DNA of 64,000 nt from Talaromyces rugulosus (lineage: Eukaryota > Ascomycota > Eurotiomycetes > Eurotiales > Trichocomaceae): contig NC_049563.1 in assembly GCF_013368755.1 (NCBI RefSeq), positions 806,001-870,000 on the forward strand. Reading direction: 5' to 3'. Both the position numbers and the translations under genes were made by a program. Positions within the stretch are counted from its first letter, which is position 1, and each line of letters begins with the position of its first letter. Under the pieces are notes generated by a model that saw nothing but the letters and a program-made list of their open reading frames with translations, had not been told where the DNA came from and did no database searches. Shown piece by piece: positions 36,701 through 47,799 of this stretch.

Positions 36701-37975
36701 GTGTATGGCGTTACTTTTATTGGGGCAATCCGACAGGTTAGACGACAACTGGTTGCTCACTATCCTGACCTTGAGGAATTGTCAGCGGCCTCGATCTATA
36801 TCACTCGTGCAATTTTTAATGCCCTTGGCTCATTGTTTGGCGGTGCGCACTCGATCCAGTATTGGCTGGGCGATTGCGCCTCGCGAATTTGTCAATCGAT
36901 TTCTCCCTTTCAGCTCGATGAGCTCGCAAAGAGGACTCTGAGCGAGGCAAAGGAACAAAATGTTCGGGGCGAGGAAGAGCACGATGAGGATGAGATGGAA
37001 GAGGAGGAGGAGGAATTTGAAATGAATCCGGTCAAGATGTTTCGAGCTCCTGTCATTTGGACGTCACCTCTTGGGCTTCCTGTCGTTCAACCCTATCGCA
37101 CCGTCAAGACTCGCCGCGTTTACACCTCTCTTCAGTCGCTGAATCTTCAACAAGATGATGGCGGTGCAGGAGGTGTTGTGAGCAAACGCAAGCAACTTCA
37201 AGCTTTTCCGCCTAATTTCATTCACTGCCTGGATGCTACGCACATGATGCTGTCTGCAATCGAGTGTGATCGCCGAGGACTCACGTTTGCTGCCGTCCAC
37301 GATTCATTTTGGACTCATGCGGGCGACGTTGATACGATGAACTCTGCTCTACGTGAGGCCTTTATTCGCATGCATAGCGACAACATCACGAAGCGACTGG
37401 CAGCCGAGTTTAATGTTCGCTATGATGGGTATCTGTTCTTGGCGAAATTCCCGTCAAAGAGCCCCATTGCCGTGAAAATCGTACAGAATCGGAGGAAGAA
37501 CAGGTCGACAATGTTGTCTGAGGTGGTGCTGGAATACCAGCGCCAGACGCTGCTTCGTTCCGACGACCCAGAAATGCAAGCCCAGGGCCGGGCCATGACG
37601 ACGGGTGCGAGTATCTTTGAAGAGATGAACGGCTCCAATGATGACATTGCCATCCCATCGACTCTCGGCGAGACAGCGACGGGCGCCATTAACGAGGAAC
37701 GAAAAGAATCGGGCAGAGTCTACTCGGCTGTGGATGAGAAAGACCCAGCCATTGCCAGTCTATTCACAGATCTCGACCCGCAATTCCTCGAGTTTGAGAT
37801 CACAAAAACAGATGATGAGTCGGAGCCAAAGGCCGCAGAGGAAAATGTTGCGCCAAAACGTAACCCACCTAATACATTTACTTGGGCCTGGCTCCCACTC
37901 ACCTTTCGTGACGTCCCTGAGAAGGGAGAATTCGACGTCAACCGGCTCAGAGAAAGCAAATATTTCTTCAGTTAG
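33772..37975 (+). CDS. rpo41: Mitochondrial DNA-directed RNA polymerase
   Basis: Single-subunit T7-like polymerase that transcribes mitochondrial DNA, 1379 aa from two exons (33772-34620, 34685-37975). The N-terminus MLPRAARRRNVFHQLRQ is basic and amphipathic, a mitochondrial targeting signal. A helical N-terminal extension with PPR-like character follows (about 120-290). The catalytic palm shows motif A in DGSCNGLQHYAALGGD near residue 880 (Asp), motif B KQTVMTNVYGVTFIGA (Lys and Tyr), and motif C VHDSFWTHAGD near 1154 (Asp). A very acidic insertion (EEEHDEDEMEEEEEEFEMN) lies between motifs B and C and is typical of fungal Rpo41. Start context is CACCATGTTG. Confidence 0.95.
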
Positions 37976-38620
37976 TATCGATATTCTGCTGAGCAAAATA
38001 TGGGGGGCTGTCGAAAACCTTTTGATTTCTTTTCATTGTACAGTATATTTCTACCCCTCCCGGTCTTCTTTATTTTTTAATTATTTGGCTCGGCCATTGT
38101 TCTAAAAGGATCTTGAATTTGGTGTTTTAAAATAAACGCATTTATGGGAGTTTCAATGTTTTTGTGTTATTATTACAATGTGTTTCGGAGGGCGATTGCT
38201 ATGTATACAGAAAAACCAATGTGTCTATCTAGAGTGTGTTGATTAGTTACATGTACATCTAAATATCGACGAATATCAAATCATATTAATCAATTGATAT
38301 TAATATCTCTGAAATTTCTGTGAATCAATATATTTTTACACTTTGAACAGAGAAGATATAAGTTAAAATCTATAAATACTTATGAAATAAGGACAAAAGA
38401 AACATTTGTATCAAAATAAATCAACCAACCCACTATCTTTCTAAATTTTGGTAGCGACCTATAAAATTTTCGGTCGTTGGCGTATTGCATGTGGTTATAC
38501 ACAGTGTTGCTCTCCTATTTTCAAGAGCATTCAGCACTTCAAACTTGTTCTTCGGTTTGAAAGGAAAAAGGAGGGGCGAGTTACTTACTGCTATTGATCA
38601 CCTCCCTAGCTAGGGGCATT
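37976..38620. other. Convergent 3' region between rpo41 and the protease-PNP gene
   Basis: 645 bp, strongly AT-rich between 38120 and 38450, with T-rich 3' ends for both genes. The frame continuing the damaged PNP domain ends in stops here. No gene is recognised. Confidence 0.45.
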
Positions 38621-40993
38621 TCAAGGACTTCTGGTACAAACCTTCCATCTCGAAGCATAAGACTTCGTCCTTTTCTCGATTTCTTCGAAGAGGTTATGGA
38701 TGTCTGAGTCTTTCGTCACTTGATTTCCCGACGTAATAAGGCCATAATGGATCATTGGTTTACCATTGCATCGGTGACAACATTGTATGGTCCGTATATC
38801 GTTATGGCAATGCTCGCACTCTTCAAGTTGTTCTTCTGAATGCTTGTGTTTTTGATCTGCTTCGAGCCATTGCCCGGTTCCTTCACTTGGATCTTTGAAT
38901 TGCACCTCCTCCGCTGTGGGTCTTGAAGTAAGTCTGGAGAGAGAGGGTGAAACTTGGGCATCCCCCGTCTTGTACGCCTCCTGTAAGCGAGAGACTGCTG
39001 CCAGAAGAGTTTCTGGTGGTGCATCTAACAAGCCCTTTTTCTGAGCACGACCGATGCTATATGTCTTTCCAAAATTATATTTTATTCCCCCACCGTGACA
39101 ATTGCATCGCATGCTGACCACAACGTCCCCAAGTCGAATATCACTAGGACGGGTGGTAGGTAGACTGCTATCAGTACCCACCAAGAAACAGAAACGAATG
39201 TTGGGGAATGTTGAGAGCATCTGGGAAGTCGCCGCCGAATCACCAGATGTGCACGCGATTACGACATTGTGGTCGCCTATACTTCCCAGCGTGTATGAAT
39301 GGGGTTCTCCGGGAAGCTGAGGAAGGGCATCGTGCACTTCATCGAGCATGGACCGTGCAGCGTCAACCTCTATATCCTCTGAATATAAAGAGCTGATCCA
39401 AATGGTGTAGTCTTCGTAAGTAAGAACCCTTTTGCTGGCTACTAGCATGCGAGGAATAGAGTCACACGCGTCTTTGTCAGTTAGCTCAAATAGGTCTTCA
39501 CTTGCGGCATGTTCTCCCTTGGTATCCGAATCTGCGTCTGGAAGTGAGCATTGTGGTATTATTTCCATAGCCTGGTTGGACCCGGGAAACACATTAAAAA
39601 TCCGCTCTATCTCTTCCAGGACGTTCACTGCAGGAATGATATATGCGATTTTGGACTCAACGCAGCCTGCAAATATGTGCCCGTAGATATCACCCGTCCT
39701 GGCATTTCGCACGATGGAGCCACAGTCGCCGGGCTGAAGACGTCCTGAAATCTCGACTTCGAAAGTTTCCTGGAATTTTCTAGTGTTGGGAAGGCGGGTG
39801 TATACTGGCCTGCCAGATAAAATTCCAGTCAAGAGTTCGCCTGAACCTGTCATTGCCGTAACATCAACATCTCCAGGACCAACCTTACACACATTGTAGC
39901 GTGAAAAGGTAGGAAGCATTTCTGTGATATGGTCGTTCTTGTTGACCTCAATCAGTGAGAAATCGAGCTCTATTGATGTGATGCATGGCATCATAATGTC
40001 GAGGCTGACTCTATGAAGCAGGTCGGCAGTATCGTCTGTTTTTAAGGGCGATAAATCTGCTATGAGACTAGAACCAGTGTTGAGAACTGGCTCTTCTTCT
40101 TGGTACTGAACAGATGGAGAATCTTCATATTCTGAATCAGAAGAATAATATTCGTCGTCGGGATTCGACTCAGTTTCGATATCACTAGAGTCGGGTGTGA
40201 CACTGTATTGGCTCAAGAACTCAACTTCATCTTCTTCGGCAATTCTTTCATCCTCATCATCAAAACCACAGAATTCACAATCACTGTCACCCTCTTGGAT
40301 ATCATCATCTGACATCATATGCGGTGAATAATTGCGTTCCGAGAAGATGTGTGCAGGCGCCACGTAGAAGCGCTTGTCAGCAATCTCGAGGATACTTCCG
40401 ACCGTTCCCCTGGATAAATATTCGGAGTTATGATGGGAAGAATACAGTTTTAATTGCATTGCCGAAAATTTCCACGGCGGTTTATTATCGAAAACGGGAG
40501 ACAGATGGACACGAGACATTCCTGTGATTTCGCCGGTTCCTACGGATTCCGTAGAAGATCCCAGGGGTTGTAAATTCTGGATAGTAGGAGGTTTGTCCCA
40601 CTGGCCCAGCTCGATTCCTCGCGGGCAGCGATTCAAAATTTCTGATTTTTGAACAACAGTAAGAGCTTCTTTCCGTGGCCCATATCTCGTGCATGAGAAC
40701 ATGATGTAAGGAACTGCAGTGGCAGGTTTTGCCCCAATCATGAAGATATCGAATTGAACCAAACAAGAACTCGGTACCGGGCCGCATTTTTCAGCAAGAA
40801 GCTCATCAATTTCGGTTGCGACCTGGCTCAAGGCTTCCTGGGCTGGACCGACAGCTTTCCAACAACGTTTATATGTGTATTTGCCTTTCTTTGTCCCACA
40901 GAACTTTCCAATGGAAGATTCCGGGTTAGGCCATTGGTATTTTTTTTCCTTCTGAAATAAAGAAAGAGTACTTTTAACTCGTGAAGAAGCCAT
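38621..40993 (-). CDS. Chymotrypsin-fold (Cys nucleophile) protease fused to degenerate PNP/UDP-phosphorylase domain
   Basis: Intronless, 790 aa, no signal peptide. Residues 1-165 are a conserved-looking N-terminal region (VPSSCLVQFDIFMIG, YIMFSC) of unknown function. A trypsin-like domain follows: GTVGSILEI and APAHIF (His215), a long acidic insertion (225-300), LDFSLIEV (Asp344) and LQPGDCGSIVRN (Cys424), then DIYGHIFAGC and AYIIPA. The residue at the Ser195 position is Cys, as in viral 3C-type proteases. Residues 524-760 resemble the nucleoside phosphorylase domain of fungal NLRs (YTLGSIGDHNVVIA, DIRLGDVVVS, YNFGKT), but the ligand loop normally GIGGGVP reads GTDSSLP, and the domain ends early. 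Probably a catalytic or sensor component in self/non-self biology; that role is inference. Divergent from the 41382 gene. Confidence 0.75.
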   Translation of the reverse strand: MASSRVKSTLSLFQKEKKYQWPNPESSIGKFCGTKKGKYTYKRCWKAVGPAQEALSQVATEIDELLAEKCGPVPSSCLVQFDIFMIGAKPATAVPYIMFSCTRYGPRKEALTVVQKSEILNRCPRGIELGQWDKPPTIQNLQPLGSSTESVGTGEITGMSRVHLSPVFDNKPPWKFSAMQLKLYSSHHNSEYLSRGTVGSILEIADKRFYVAPAHIFSERNYSPHMMSDDDIQEGDSDCEFCGFDDEDERIAEEDEVEFLSQYSVTPDSSDIETESNPDDEYYSSDSEYEDSPSVQYQEEEPVLNTGSSLIADLSPLKTDDTADLLHRVSLDIMMPCITSIELDFSLIEVNKNDHITEMLPTFSRYNVCKVGPGDVDVTAMTGSGELLTGILSGRPVYTRLPNTRKFQETFEVEISGRLQPGDCGSIVRNARTGDIYGHIFAGCVESKIAYIIPAVNVLEEIERIFNVFPGSNQAMEIIPQCSLPDADSDTKGEHAASEDLFELTDKDACDSIPRMLVASKRVLTYEDYTIWISSLYSEDIEVDAARSMLDEVHDALPQLPGEPHSYTLGSIGDHNVVIACTSGDSAATSQMLSTFPNIRFCFLVGTDSSLPTTRPSDIRLGDVVVSMRCNCHGGGIKYNFGKTYSIGRAQKKGLLDAPPETLLAAVSRLQEAYKTGDAQVSPSLSRLTSRPTAEEVQFKDPSEGTGQWLEADQKHKHSEEQLEECEHCHNDIRTIQCCHRCNGKPMIHYGLITSGNQVTKDSDIHNLFEEIEKRTKSYASRWKVCTRSP

Positions 40994-41381
40994 GGCGAAT
41001 GGGGTCGTGGGTATAAAGTTGAGGGTCTAAGGCAGTTATGTGAGACTGATTGTATAGTTGACGCGTTGAAGCTTCCTGTACATGTCGGAAAAAAAGGTAA
41101 ATGGAGCAAAAATTTTGGGGGGAGGGGAGGAGGGGGGGAGCAGCACTACATGTACAGTATGTAAATATGCCTTGGGCATCTTAGGCAGCCGACTCTGCAT
41201 ATGGTGGTGGCTGTGCAGCTCCAATGCCGCCAATGATAACAGCAAGATACATGTAACAGAGGTAGCATAGTAACTGGTTATTTTAAGGTGAAAGATTAAA
41301 CCCCATCAGGATCTATCTTGTTTGCATTCCAATGTTGAATAACCTGTCAGGAAGAAGAAATTATCTTGTCTTTCATACATT
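40994..41381. promoter_or_regulatory. Divergent promoter with a G-rich tract
   Basis: 388 bp shared by the protease-PNP gene and the membrane-anchored protein gene. A run of G6-A-G4-A-GG-A-G7 lies at 41117-41139 and could form a G-quadruplex on the plus strand. Confidence 0.4.
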
Positions 41382-42453
41382 ATGTCTCTGGACGGATATT
41401 TCCCTGGATATCCCATCCCTCAAAGCACCCAGGAAAACATTGCTCGTTGCCTCTTGGGAAATAGCAACTTCCAGCTACAGCCTTACTTTCAGTATTATAC
41501 TGATCAATGCCGACTTGCAATTCAGTCGTACGGCGACGACTTACCTGTTAAAACACATCAAGACCTCATTGACATCGCCGTAGATATCCTGGATGGCCTC
41601 CCTCATCACGCAGTCAAAACGAGACTTGCTGCACGGCGTACTCAGTCACATGAAACAAATTCTGACGACACGTTAAATGCCAGCATAGATCTCACCGTCC
41701 GTCTTATCTACATGCTAGATGTCGGTGAATTCCGAAATGCATATTCTGGCCGTAGAAAACTGCTTTGGAGAAAAGGGCCGTTAAAGGCTTTTATTGAAGA
41801 TATCTTTTCCGAAGAAACAAAGCTTGCGAACGACAGAATAAAACTGGGATCTGTTTTCAATGTATGCAATATTGTCCGGATTGCCGGGTTCAAAGTCGAA
41901 CTGACAACCAACCTGTCCGACCATCTTCTCCTAAGGGATGCAGATAAAACGATTGCAATCTTTCATCACGCCTCATTCTTGATGGGCCAGCGAAAGTATG
42001 TAAACAATTTCCGTTGTTAAGGTCTTTGGGGTGCTTTGGTATGGAGTACACGCATACTAACGAGGCTTTAAACACCAAAGAAACCCCTTGTTTCCAAATG
42101 GCCTCGTGGAGGAGACCCTGAAAACACTTGCTCTCCTTTTCCCGCAAGGGGATTACAACACCGAGAAGTGGTACAAAAGACAAGATCAAAGTGACGAGCA
42201 AGATTGCGCTGTCTTGAGATGCGGCTCGGCTCACAGGCGTATTGATGAGTACAAACGCTGGCACAACCGGCTTGTCATTTTGAAAGAAGCTTTTGATGAG
42301 GCCCGGCCATCAACAATGTCTCAGTGGTGGAATGATAGACGCGACGGGGTTCAATGGTATACACTCTGGGTTGCTATCTCGTTGACTGTGTTTTTCGGTC
42401 TCGTGCAGAGTATAGAAGGTGCCTTGCAGGTGTACAAGGCTTACAACCCTTAG
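41382..42453 (+). CDS. Fungal protein with one C-terminal membrane helix, function unknown
   Basis: 328 aa from two exons (41382-41995, 42081-42453); the intron has GTATGT and a CTAAC branch site and keeps phase. The first 290 residues are soluble and helical (GYFPGYPIPQSTQENIARCLLG, KTHQDLIDIAVDILDGLPHHAV), with a basic patch RRKLLWRKGPLKAFIEDIF. The end is RRDGVQWYTLWVAISLTVFF followed by GLVQSIEGALQVYKAYNP, one hydrophobic helix of about 21 residues with a short cytosolic or luminal tail. I recognise this C-terminal signature from many uncharacterised fungal proteins but know no function. Tail-anchored or single-pass topology is predicted. Its divergent neighbour is the protease-PNP gene. 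Confidence 0.75.
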
Positions 42454-43051
42454 ACGCAGAGAGCATGGCTACTTGCTCTCCATGTTTCCAAAAAGAGGCC
42501 CCTAGTGGGGATGCTTGTAACAGTCGTATATTTTGTTTGTCGGAGCAGCACTGGTGGTGAGCATAACCACATAGCTAACTTAGCGCCCGCGGCGGCTTTC
42601 TCCAAGCCATACTATAGAGATCAATTGATGTCTCTTTCTTAACATATGCATGCTGATATTGTTCATTTGAGATCAGGTTCATCGCCAACATTTGGAGGTA
42701 GCTGGTAACTTGTATAGAAAATTTAGTCAACGTGGAAGCACTGGATGTAACAATTCTTTTGCAAGTAATTTGTGATTTATTCAATGAGTATAGTTACCAG
42801 TTCAAAATCCTACACTAAGGGCTAAACGGTTAGCTCTTTCCCCGCGGTTTTCTCCACATCCTCGTCTGGCCTCATCTGCAACGTTGTTGCGCTTTCCACA
42901 CTCGTCTTTCCCCTTTCTGAATCAATCCTTCGCCTTGGACTTCGATGACGAGTCGAAATCCCCCGGGTTAGACACCCTTACCGCGGGCGGAAAAAAACGC
43001 TGTACAGAATCCCCTTTTCGCCCATTCCGAATCGCTCGTCTTCGCTTTCCC
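42454..43051 (+). promoter_or_regulatory. xlnR promoter and leader
   Basis: About 600 bp. A GGCTAAA at 42820-42826 matches the XlnR/Xyr1 binding core (GGCTAAA), 226 bp before the start codon, which would fit autoregulation. CT-rich leader sequence follows (42835-42930). An upstream in-frame extension exists but opens only with TTG, so the ATG at 43052 was kept. Confidence 0.45.
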
Positions 43052-45832
43052 ATGACTCAGTCGCAGCCCCCCGGGTTGGATACCCTCGCTGAGGGCTCGC
43101 AATACGCCCTTGAAAAACTGCAATTGGCACGTCAGACCGAGCTGCCGTACAGCAAAAGTGCCAGTTCCGACTTGGCTGCATTCAAACTGCCCGGTCGTCG
43201 CGATTCCATCTCAGATGCCAGAACGAATATCCGTAAGAACTCGACTTCGGCTTCAGTTCGTCGCCGGATCAGTCGCGCCTGCGACCAGTGCAATCAGCTG
43301 CGGACCAAATGCGACGGCCAGACGCCGTGCGCTCACTGTACCGGTCAGCTACTGCTTGTTTTGCAACACTATAAAAACGTGTCGCCCGGCTAACTGGATC
43401 TATACAGAGTTTGGCCTGTCCTGCGAATACGCCCGCGAGCGAAAGAAACGTGGGAAAGCATCGAAAAAGGATCTCGCCGAGGCTGCGGCGAAAGCTGCTA
43501 CTATAACAAACAGGCCCAGTGTATCGGACTCTATTCTTGACTCCCCCGCGACGAACAATTCCCAACAGCTAGAAAGGCCTTCCTTCTCAGAGACTGCCTA
43601 CGAACCCCCCTCTTACGACTCGGCTCGCCGATACTCGAATGCGCGGCCTCCACAACTGCCGGAACCAGCGTCTTCACGAACACACCATGGCCAGCATGTG
43701 CCATCCAGCATTGAGAATTTGACTATCAATAACTACGGACATGTTCAGGACGTTGATCGATCCGTCGTTCAAATGCCGGACTTGCGAGCCTTGCCGCCTC
43801 GCTCTCCAGCCACTTTGATCCCCGCTGGGTTTAATGGCTTTCACGACGCGTACAACCTAATGAACCCGGAGCCGTCGAATGGGACCAGTCTCAATGGCTA
43901 TCGGTTTGCAAACTCTGGAGAGGATACATCCGCTAACAACTTTATTGGAATTTCGCCTCCTGCGCAGTCCCCCGGGTGGCTTTCTTTGCCATCACCCTCT
44001 GCGAACTTTCCGCCCCTAAATATGCCAACTACCAGCACTTTGAGATACCCTGTCTTACAGCCACTTATGCCGCATATTGCTTCCATTATCCCTCAGTCAT
44101 TAGCCTGCGACCTCCTCGAGCTCTACTTCGCGAGTTCGTCTACGTCCCATTTTTTCCCTCAATCGCCGTACGTTGTTGGCTATGTTCTTCGCAAAACGGC
44201 TATATTACACCCCACTCGACCTCGTGCGTGTACCCCTGCCTTGTTGGCCAGCATTCTATGGATTGCGGCACAAACTAGTGACGCTGCGTTTCTGACTGCT
44301 CCCCCATCTTCGCGGGGGAGAGTCTGCCAGAAGCTGCTGGAGCTCACTGTTGGCTTACTACGGCCCCTCATCCATGGTCCAGCTCCTGGCGAGACCTCTC
44401 CGAACTATGCTGCCAACATGGTGATCAATGGCGTTGCGCTGGGCGGCTTCGGAGTATCCATGGACCAACTAGGGGCTGAAAGCAGTGCTACCGGTGCAAT
44501 TGACGATGTCGCCACCTACATTCACCTAGCTACTGTAGTATCTGCTAGCGAGTACAAAGCTGCCAGTATCCGCTGGTGGGCAGCAGCCTGGTCGTTGGCG
44601 CGCGAGCTGAAACTCGGGCGTGAGCTTCCTCCCACGCCATCTCAGCCCCGTGGCGATGATCGTGAAGGCAATGCGGACATGGAGTTTAAGCACTCGATGG
44701 CAAATGGTGCGCCCAGCTCTGGTGGTCACGTCACTGAAGATGAACGCGAAGAGCGCAGACGCATTTGGTGGCTCCTCTATGTGATGGACCGCCATCTAGC
44801 GCTGTGCTACAATCGGCCTTTGACTCTGTTGGATAGGGATTGTGAGAGTCTTCTGCAACCAATGAATGACGATATTTGGCATTCGGGCGATTTCGCAAAC
44901 GCCGGTTATCGACGAGCCGGACCGAGTTTCGAGTGCACGGGGCACAGCATGTTTGGATACTTTTTGCCTTTGATGACTATTCTTGGCGAGATCGTTGATT
45001 TGTATCACGCTCGAAACCATCCGCACTTTGGTATTCATTTCCAGAACAGCAGTGAGCGCAACAACCAAGTCGCAGAGATTGTTCGCCAACTAGGCGTTTA
45101 CGGACAGAGCTTGCAGGAATTCGAGACTCGTCACGCTGCGTCCCTCGGTCTTGCTAACAACGAAAGCAACAATGACCCCAATTTCAATGCACCAGGGATA
45201 GACCATGTCAGCCCATCAGCACGCTCAACAAGCACCGCGGGCGAGTCACTCATGCAGACGCGAATGGTAGTCGCATATGGCACGCATATCATGCATGTCC
45301 TGCATATCCTGCTCGCCGGGAAATGGGACCCGATTTCATTACTCGACGATAACGACCTGTGGATTTCCTCGGAAGGCTTCGTGACCGCCATGGGCCACGC
45401 TGTCAGTGCAGCAGAGGCGGCGGGGGATATTTTGGAATATGATCCAGATCTCAGCTTTATGCCTTTCTTCTTTGGCATATATCTGCTGCAAGGCAGTTTC
45501 CTGCTGCTACTCACCGCAGATAAGCTCCAGGGGGATGCCAATCCCAATGTTGTCAGGGCGTGTGAAACCATTGTCCGCGCGCATGAAGCGTGCGTCGTGA
45601 CCTTGAATACAGAATACCAGGTTTGTCTCTCTCTCTCTCTCCCTCTCTCCTCTTTATCTTGCGTTCGATAGTAGGCTAACATGCGCAGCGAACTTTCCGC
45701 AAAGTAATGCGCTCGGCGCTTGCTCAAGTCCGCGGCCGAGTCCCCGTGGATTTTGGCGAGCAGCAGCAACGACGGCGAGAGGTTCTCGCACTGTATCGCT
45801 GGACTGGCGATGGCAGCGGTCTAGCACTATGA
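43052..45832 (+). CDS. xlnR: Xylanolytic transcriptional activator XlnR (Zn2Cys6)
   Basis: Nuclear activator of xylanase, cellulase and pentose-catabolic genes. Three exons (43052-43343, 43408-45620, 45689-45832) give 882 aa. The zinc cluster starts at about residue 77 ([20 protein letters not shown]) and continues CAHC before the first intron and [13 protein letters not shown] after it, so the intron splits the cluster. The Fungal_trans region is complete ([104 protein letters not shown]). The C-terminus, [15 protein letters not shown], needs the last intron removed and matches the conserved regulatory end of the family. The long internal match makes this call secure. A (CT)n run lies in the last intron. 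Confidence 0.95.
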
Positions 45833-46312
45833 TACGTGGGTGGGAAGCTGAAGCTGAGCGAGAGCGTAAATATTGTGCACGAGTTTTTTTTTTATAACGG
45901 ATCGATGATAGCAGGGCTGTCTCGGGATGAATGGACATATATTTTCTTTTCAAATGTTTTGTTGGTTGGTTGGTTATCAGTGGAGTTTCGACAGCAAAGA
46001 GAAAAAAATGATAGGGGATTGTTTTAACTGTTGATGATTTTCGAATACCCTGTCTGTATGTATACATGTATATTTTTGAACATACGTGAAAACTGATTTC
46101 TATACAACTTTATTGTCAATTGGTTGGCTTGACAATGTTGTTATGTCAAGTTAGTAGGCGTTTGCTATATACAATTCCTTAAATAATTATTTGACATGCT
46201 GTTTAATTATTTCATTAAATTATAACTGGAGCGAACCATATCACGCCTTGTTGGTCTCTGGGCCATGAACAGCCATCAAGCTGAATGTCCAATGCTGCAG
46301 AGCAAGTAGGCA
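45833..46312. other. Convergent 3' region between xlnR and the wall-protein gene
   Basis: 480 bp, T- and A-rich, with no ORF of known family. TTGGTTGGTTGG-type short repeats occur near 45962-45974. Confidence 0.45.
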
Positions 46313-47799
46313 CTAGGCCAGCCCAACAAAAGCACCAACCACGACGACAAACGCGACTGTAGCACCAAGATTAAGGTCAAAATGCGAGCCTAAACTACTG
46401 GTCCCACAATGCACATTATATTCTGTCGTATTTGTCGCAGTCATTATTGTATCTCTCACAGAGTCACAGTCCAAGGAGGCAACCGTCTGGACATTGAATA
46501 TATCAACGGATGTTAGATTTGGGAATTGGACACTGTGGGAAAAAAAAAAAAAGATAAGTGTTAGCAAAAACAGCATTCTGGCAGATAATATTAACTATTT
46601 GTGACGTACCCCGTGATGTTGCCTGTCAATATAATGTCTTGTGCCTCCTGGAAAGGTAGGTTGATGTCCAGCTCATCATAAGCGTCGACAGAAAACCAGA
46701 CGGTCATATTGGTTATTTCAGGTATCGATATACTTGAGGCGATGTTTGTAAGTTGACGGTTCCGGCATTCAAAATGTTCGGAAATAGAACAGGGGGGAAA
46801 TTACTTTGAAATATTGCCTTCAAGCCATAGACCTTCTCCTTGGATGTATTTTAGCTCAGGAAAGGAGACGTTAATTGGCGGTCCCCCAGCAGTGAGGAGC
46901 TTGAAGTTATAGAAGCCATTGCCAAACCCTGTGAGGTTTGTGAGGTTTGGCGTGGCCAAGCTATATAATATCATTAGCATCAATTGCCAGGTTCAGGTAG
47001 GTATTGCTTTGGAGCGGAAAGCCTCACTCCGAGAATCTCCCCTTCAGGAAGATGTGGCCTGCATCGTGAAGTGCAGGAAGAGAAATATTCAAAGAGTTGC
47101 TGGGCGGTTGAACCGGATTACACCCGCCGTCCTTGTTGCAGATAGTCATATCTTGACGAACCTGTCGCAAGGAGTCGAGGCGTAAGCTATATATATACAT
47201 GTACATTGTTAGTTCCCCCACGTCAATGTGTTTACCACCGACAGTTTTTTTTGTGTGTGGATTCACCTGGAAATATTGCCGATGATAGTCAGATACTCCA
47301 GATCGACCAACGACCGCAGGTCCACCTCCTGAGTGCACTGGATATTCGCAGCCCATTCCACCGTCTCCAGCTTGGGCGCAGTGAAGCTCTGCAAAGTCGA
47401 AATGTCGCTAATTTCTAGGCTTCCCCCTAGGAATTCAAGATCGGGTAAATCTATTGACGTCGTTTCGGGCGTCTCGTTTTCAAGCTGCGTTAGAGACCAC
47501 CGGAGGCCATTTGTGATGTTCCGGATGTTGGGTAGATGAAAGCTACCGGTGTAGTTGACAGTCATGGCAATGCTGCCGTTGACAGTCGTACACTTTGCTG
47601 TAATCTCGTCGAGATCTGACTGGCGGCCGACAAGGTACCTATACCCATCTTCCGGGGTACAGATTTGGGCCATGGCTACGTGGGTGGATCAGTTCCGGAA
47701 ATTGAATTGAATCAAAATAGTATAGATAGGATTCTCACCAGTTGGAAGCAGCCCAACTGCCACGGTGAATAGCGACATCCATGTCGCGCGGGAACTCAT
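46313..47799 (-). CDS. GPI-anchored Ecm33/Sps2-like cell-wall protein
   Basis: Secreted glycoprotein expected on the cell surface and in the wall. The start MSSRATWMSLFTVAVGLLPTG is a signal peptide interrupted by an intron at its cleavage region; mature sequence begins near AMAQICTPEDGY. Six exons: 47799-47739, 47675-47267, 47186-47028, 46960-46805, then two more ending at 46313. Receptor-L/leucine-rich repeat character is seen in repeated blocks such as LPNIRNITNGL, LPDLEFLGGSLEIS, FPELKYIQGEGLWLEGNIS and LTGNITGVQFPNLTSVDIFNV, with many N-x-S/T sites. The end GSHFDLNLGATVAFVVVVGAFVGLA is a GPI-attachment tail (small residue, spacer, hydrophobic end). Exon 5's acceptor is the least certain junction. 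The family maintains wall integrity; the exact paralogue is not determined. Confidence 0.8.
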
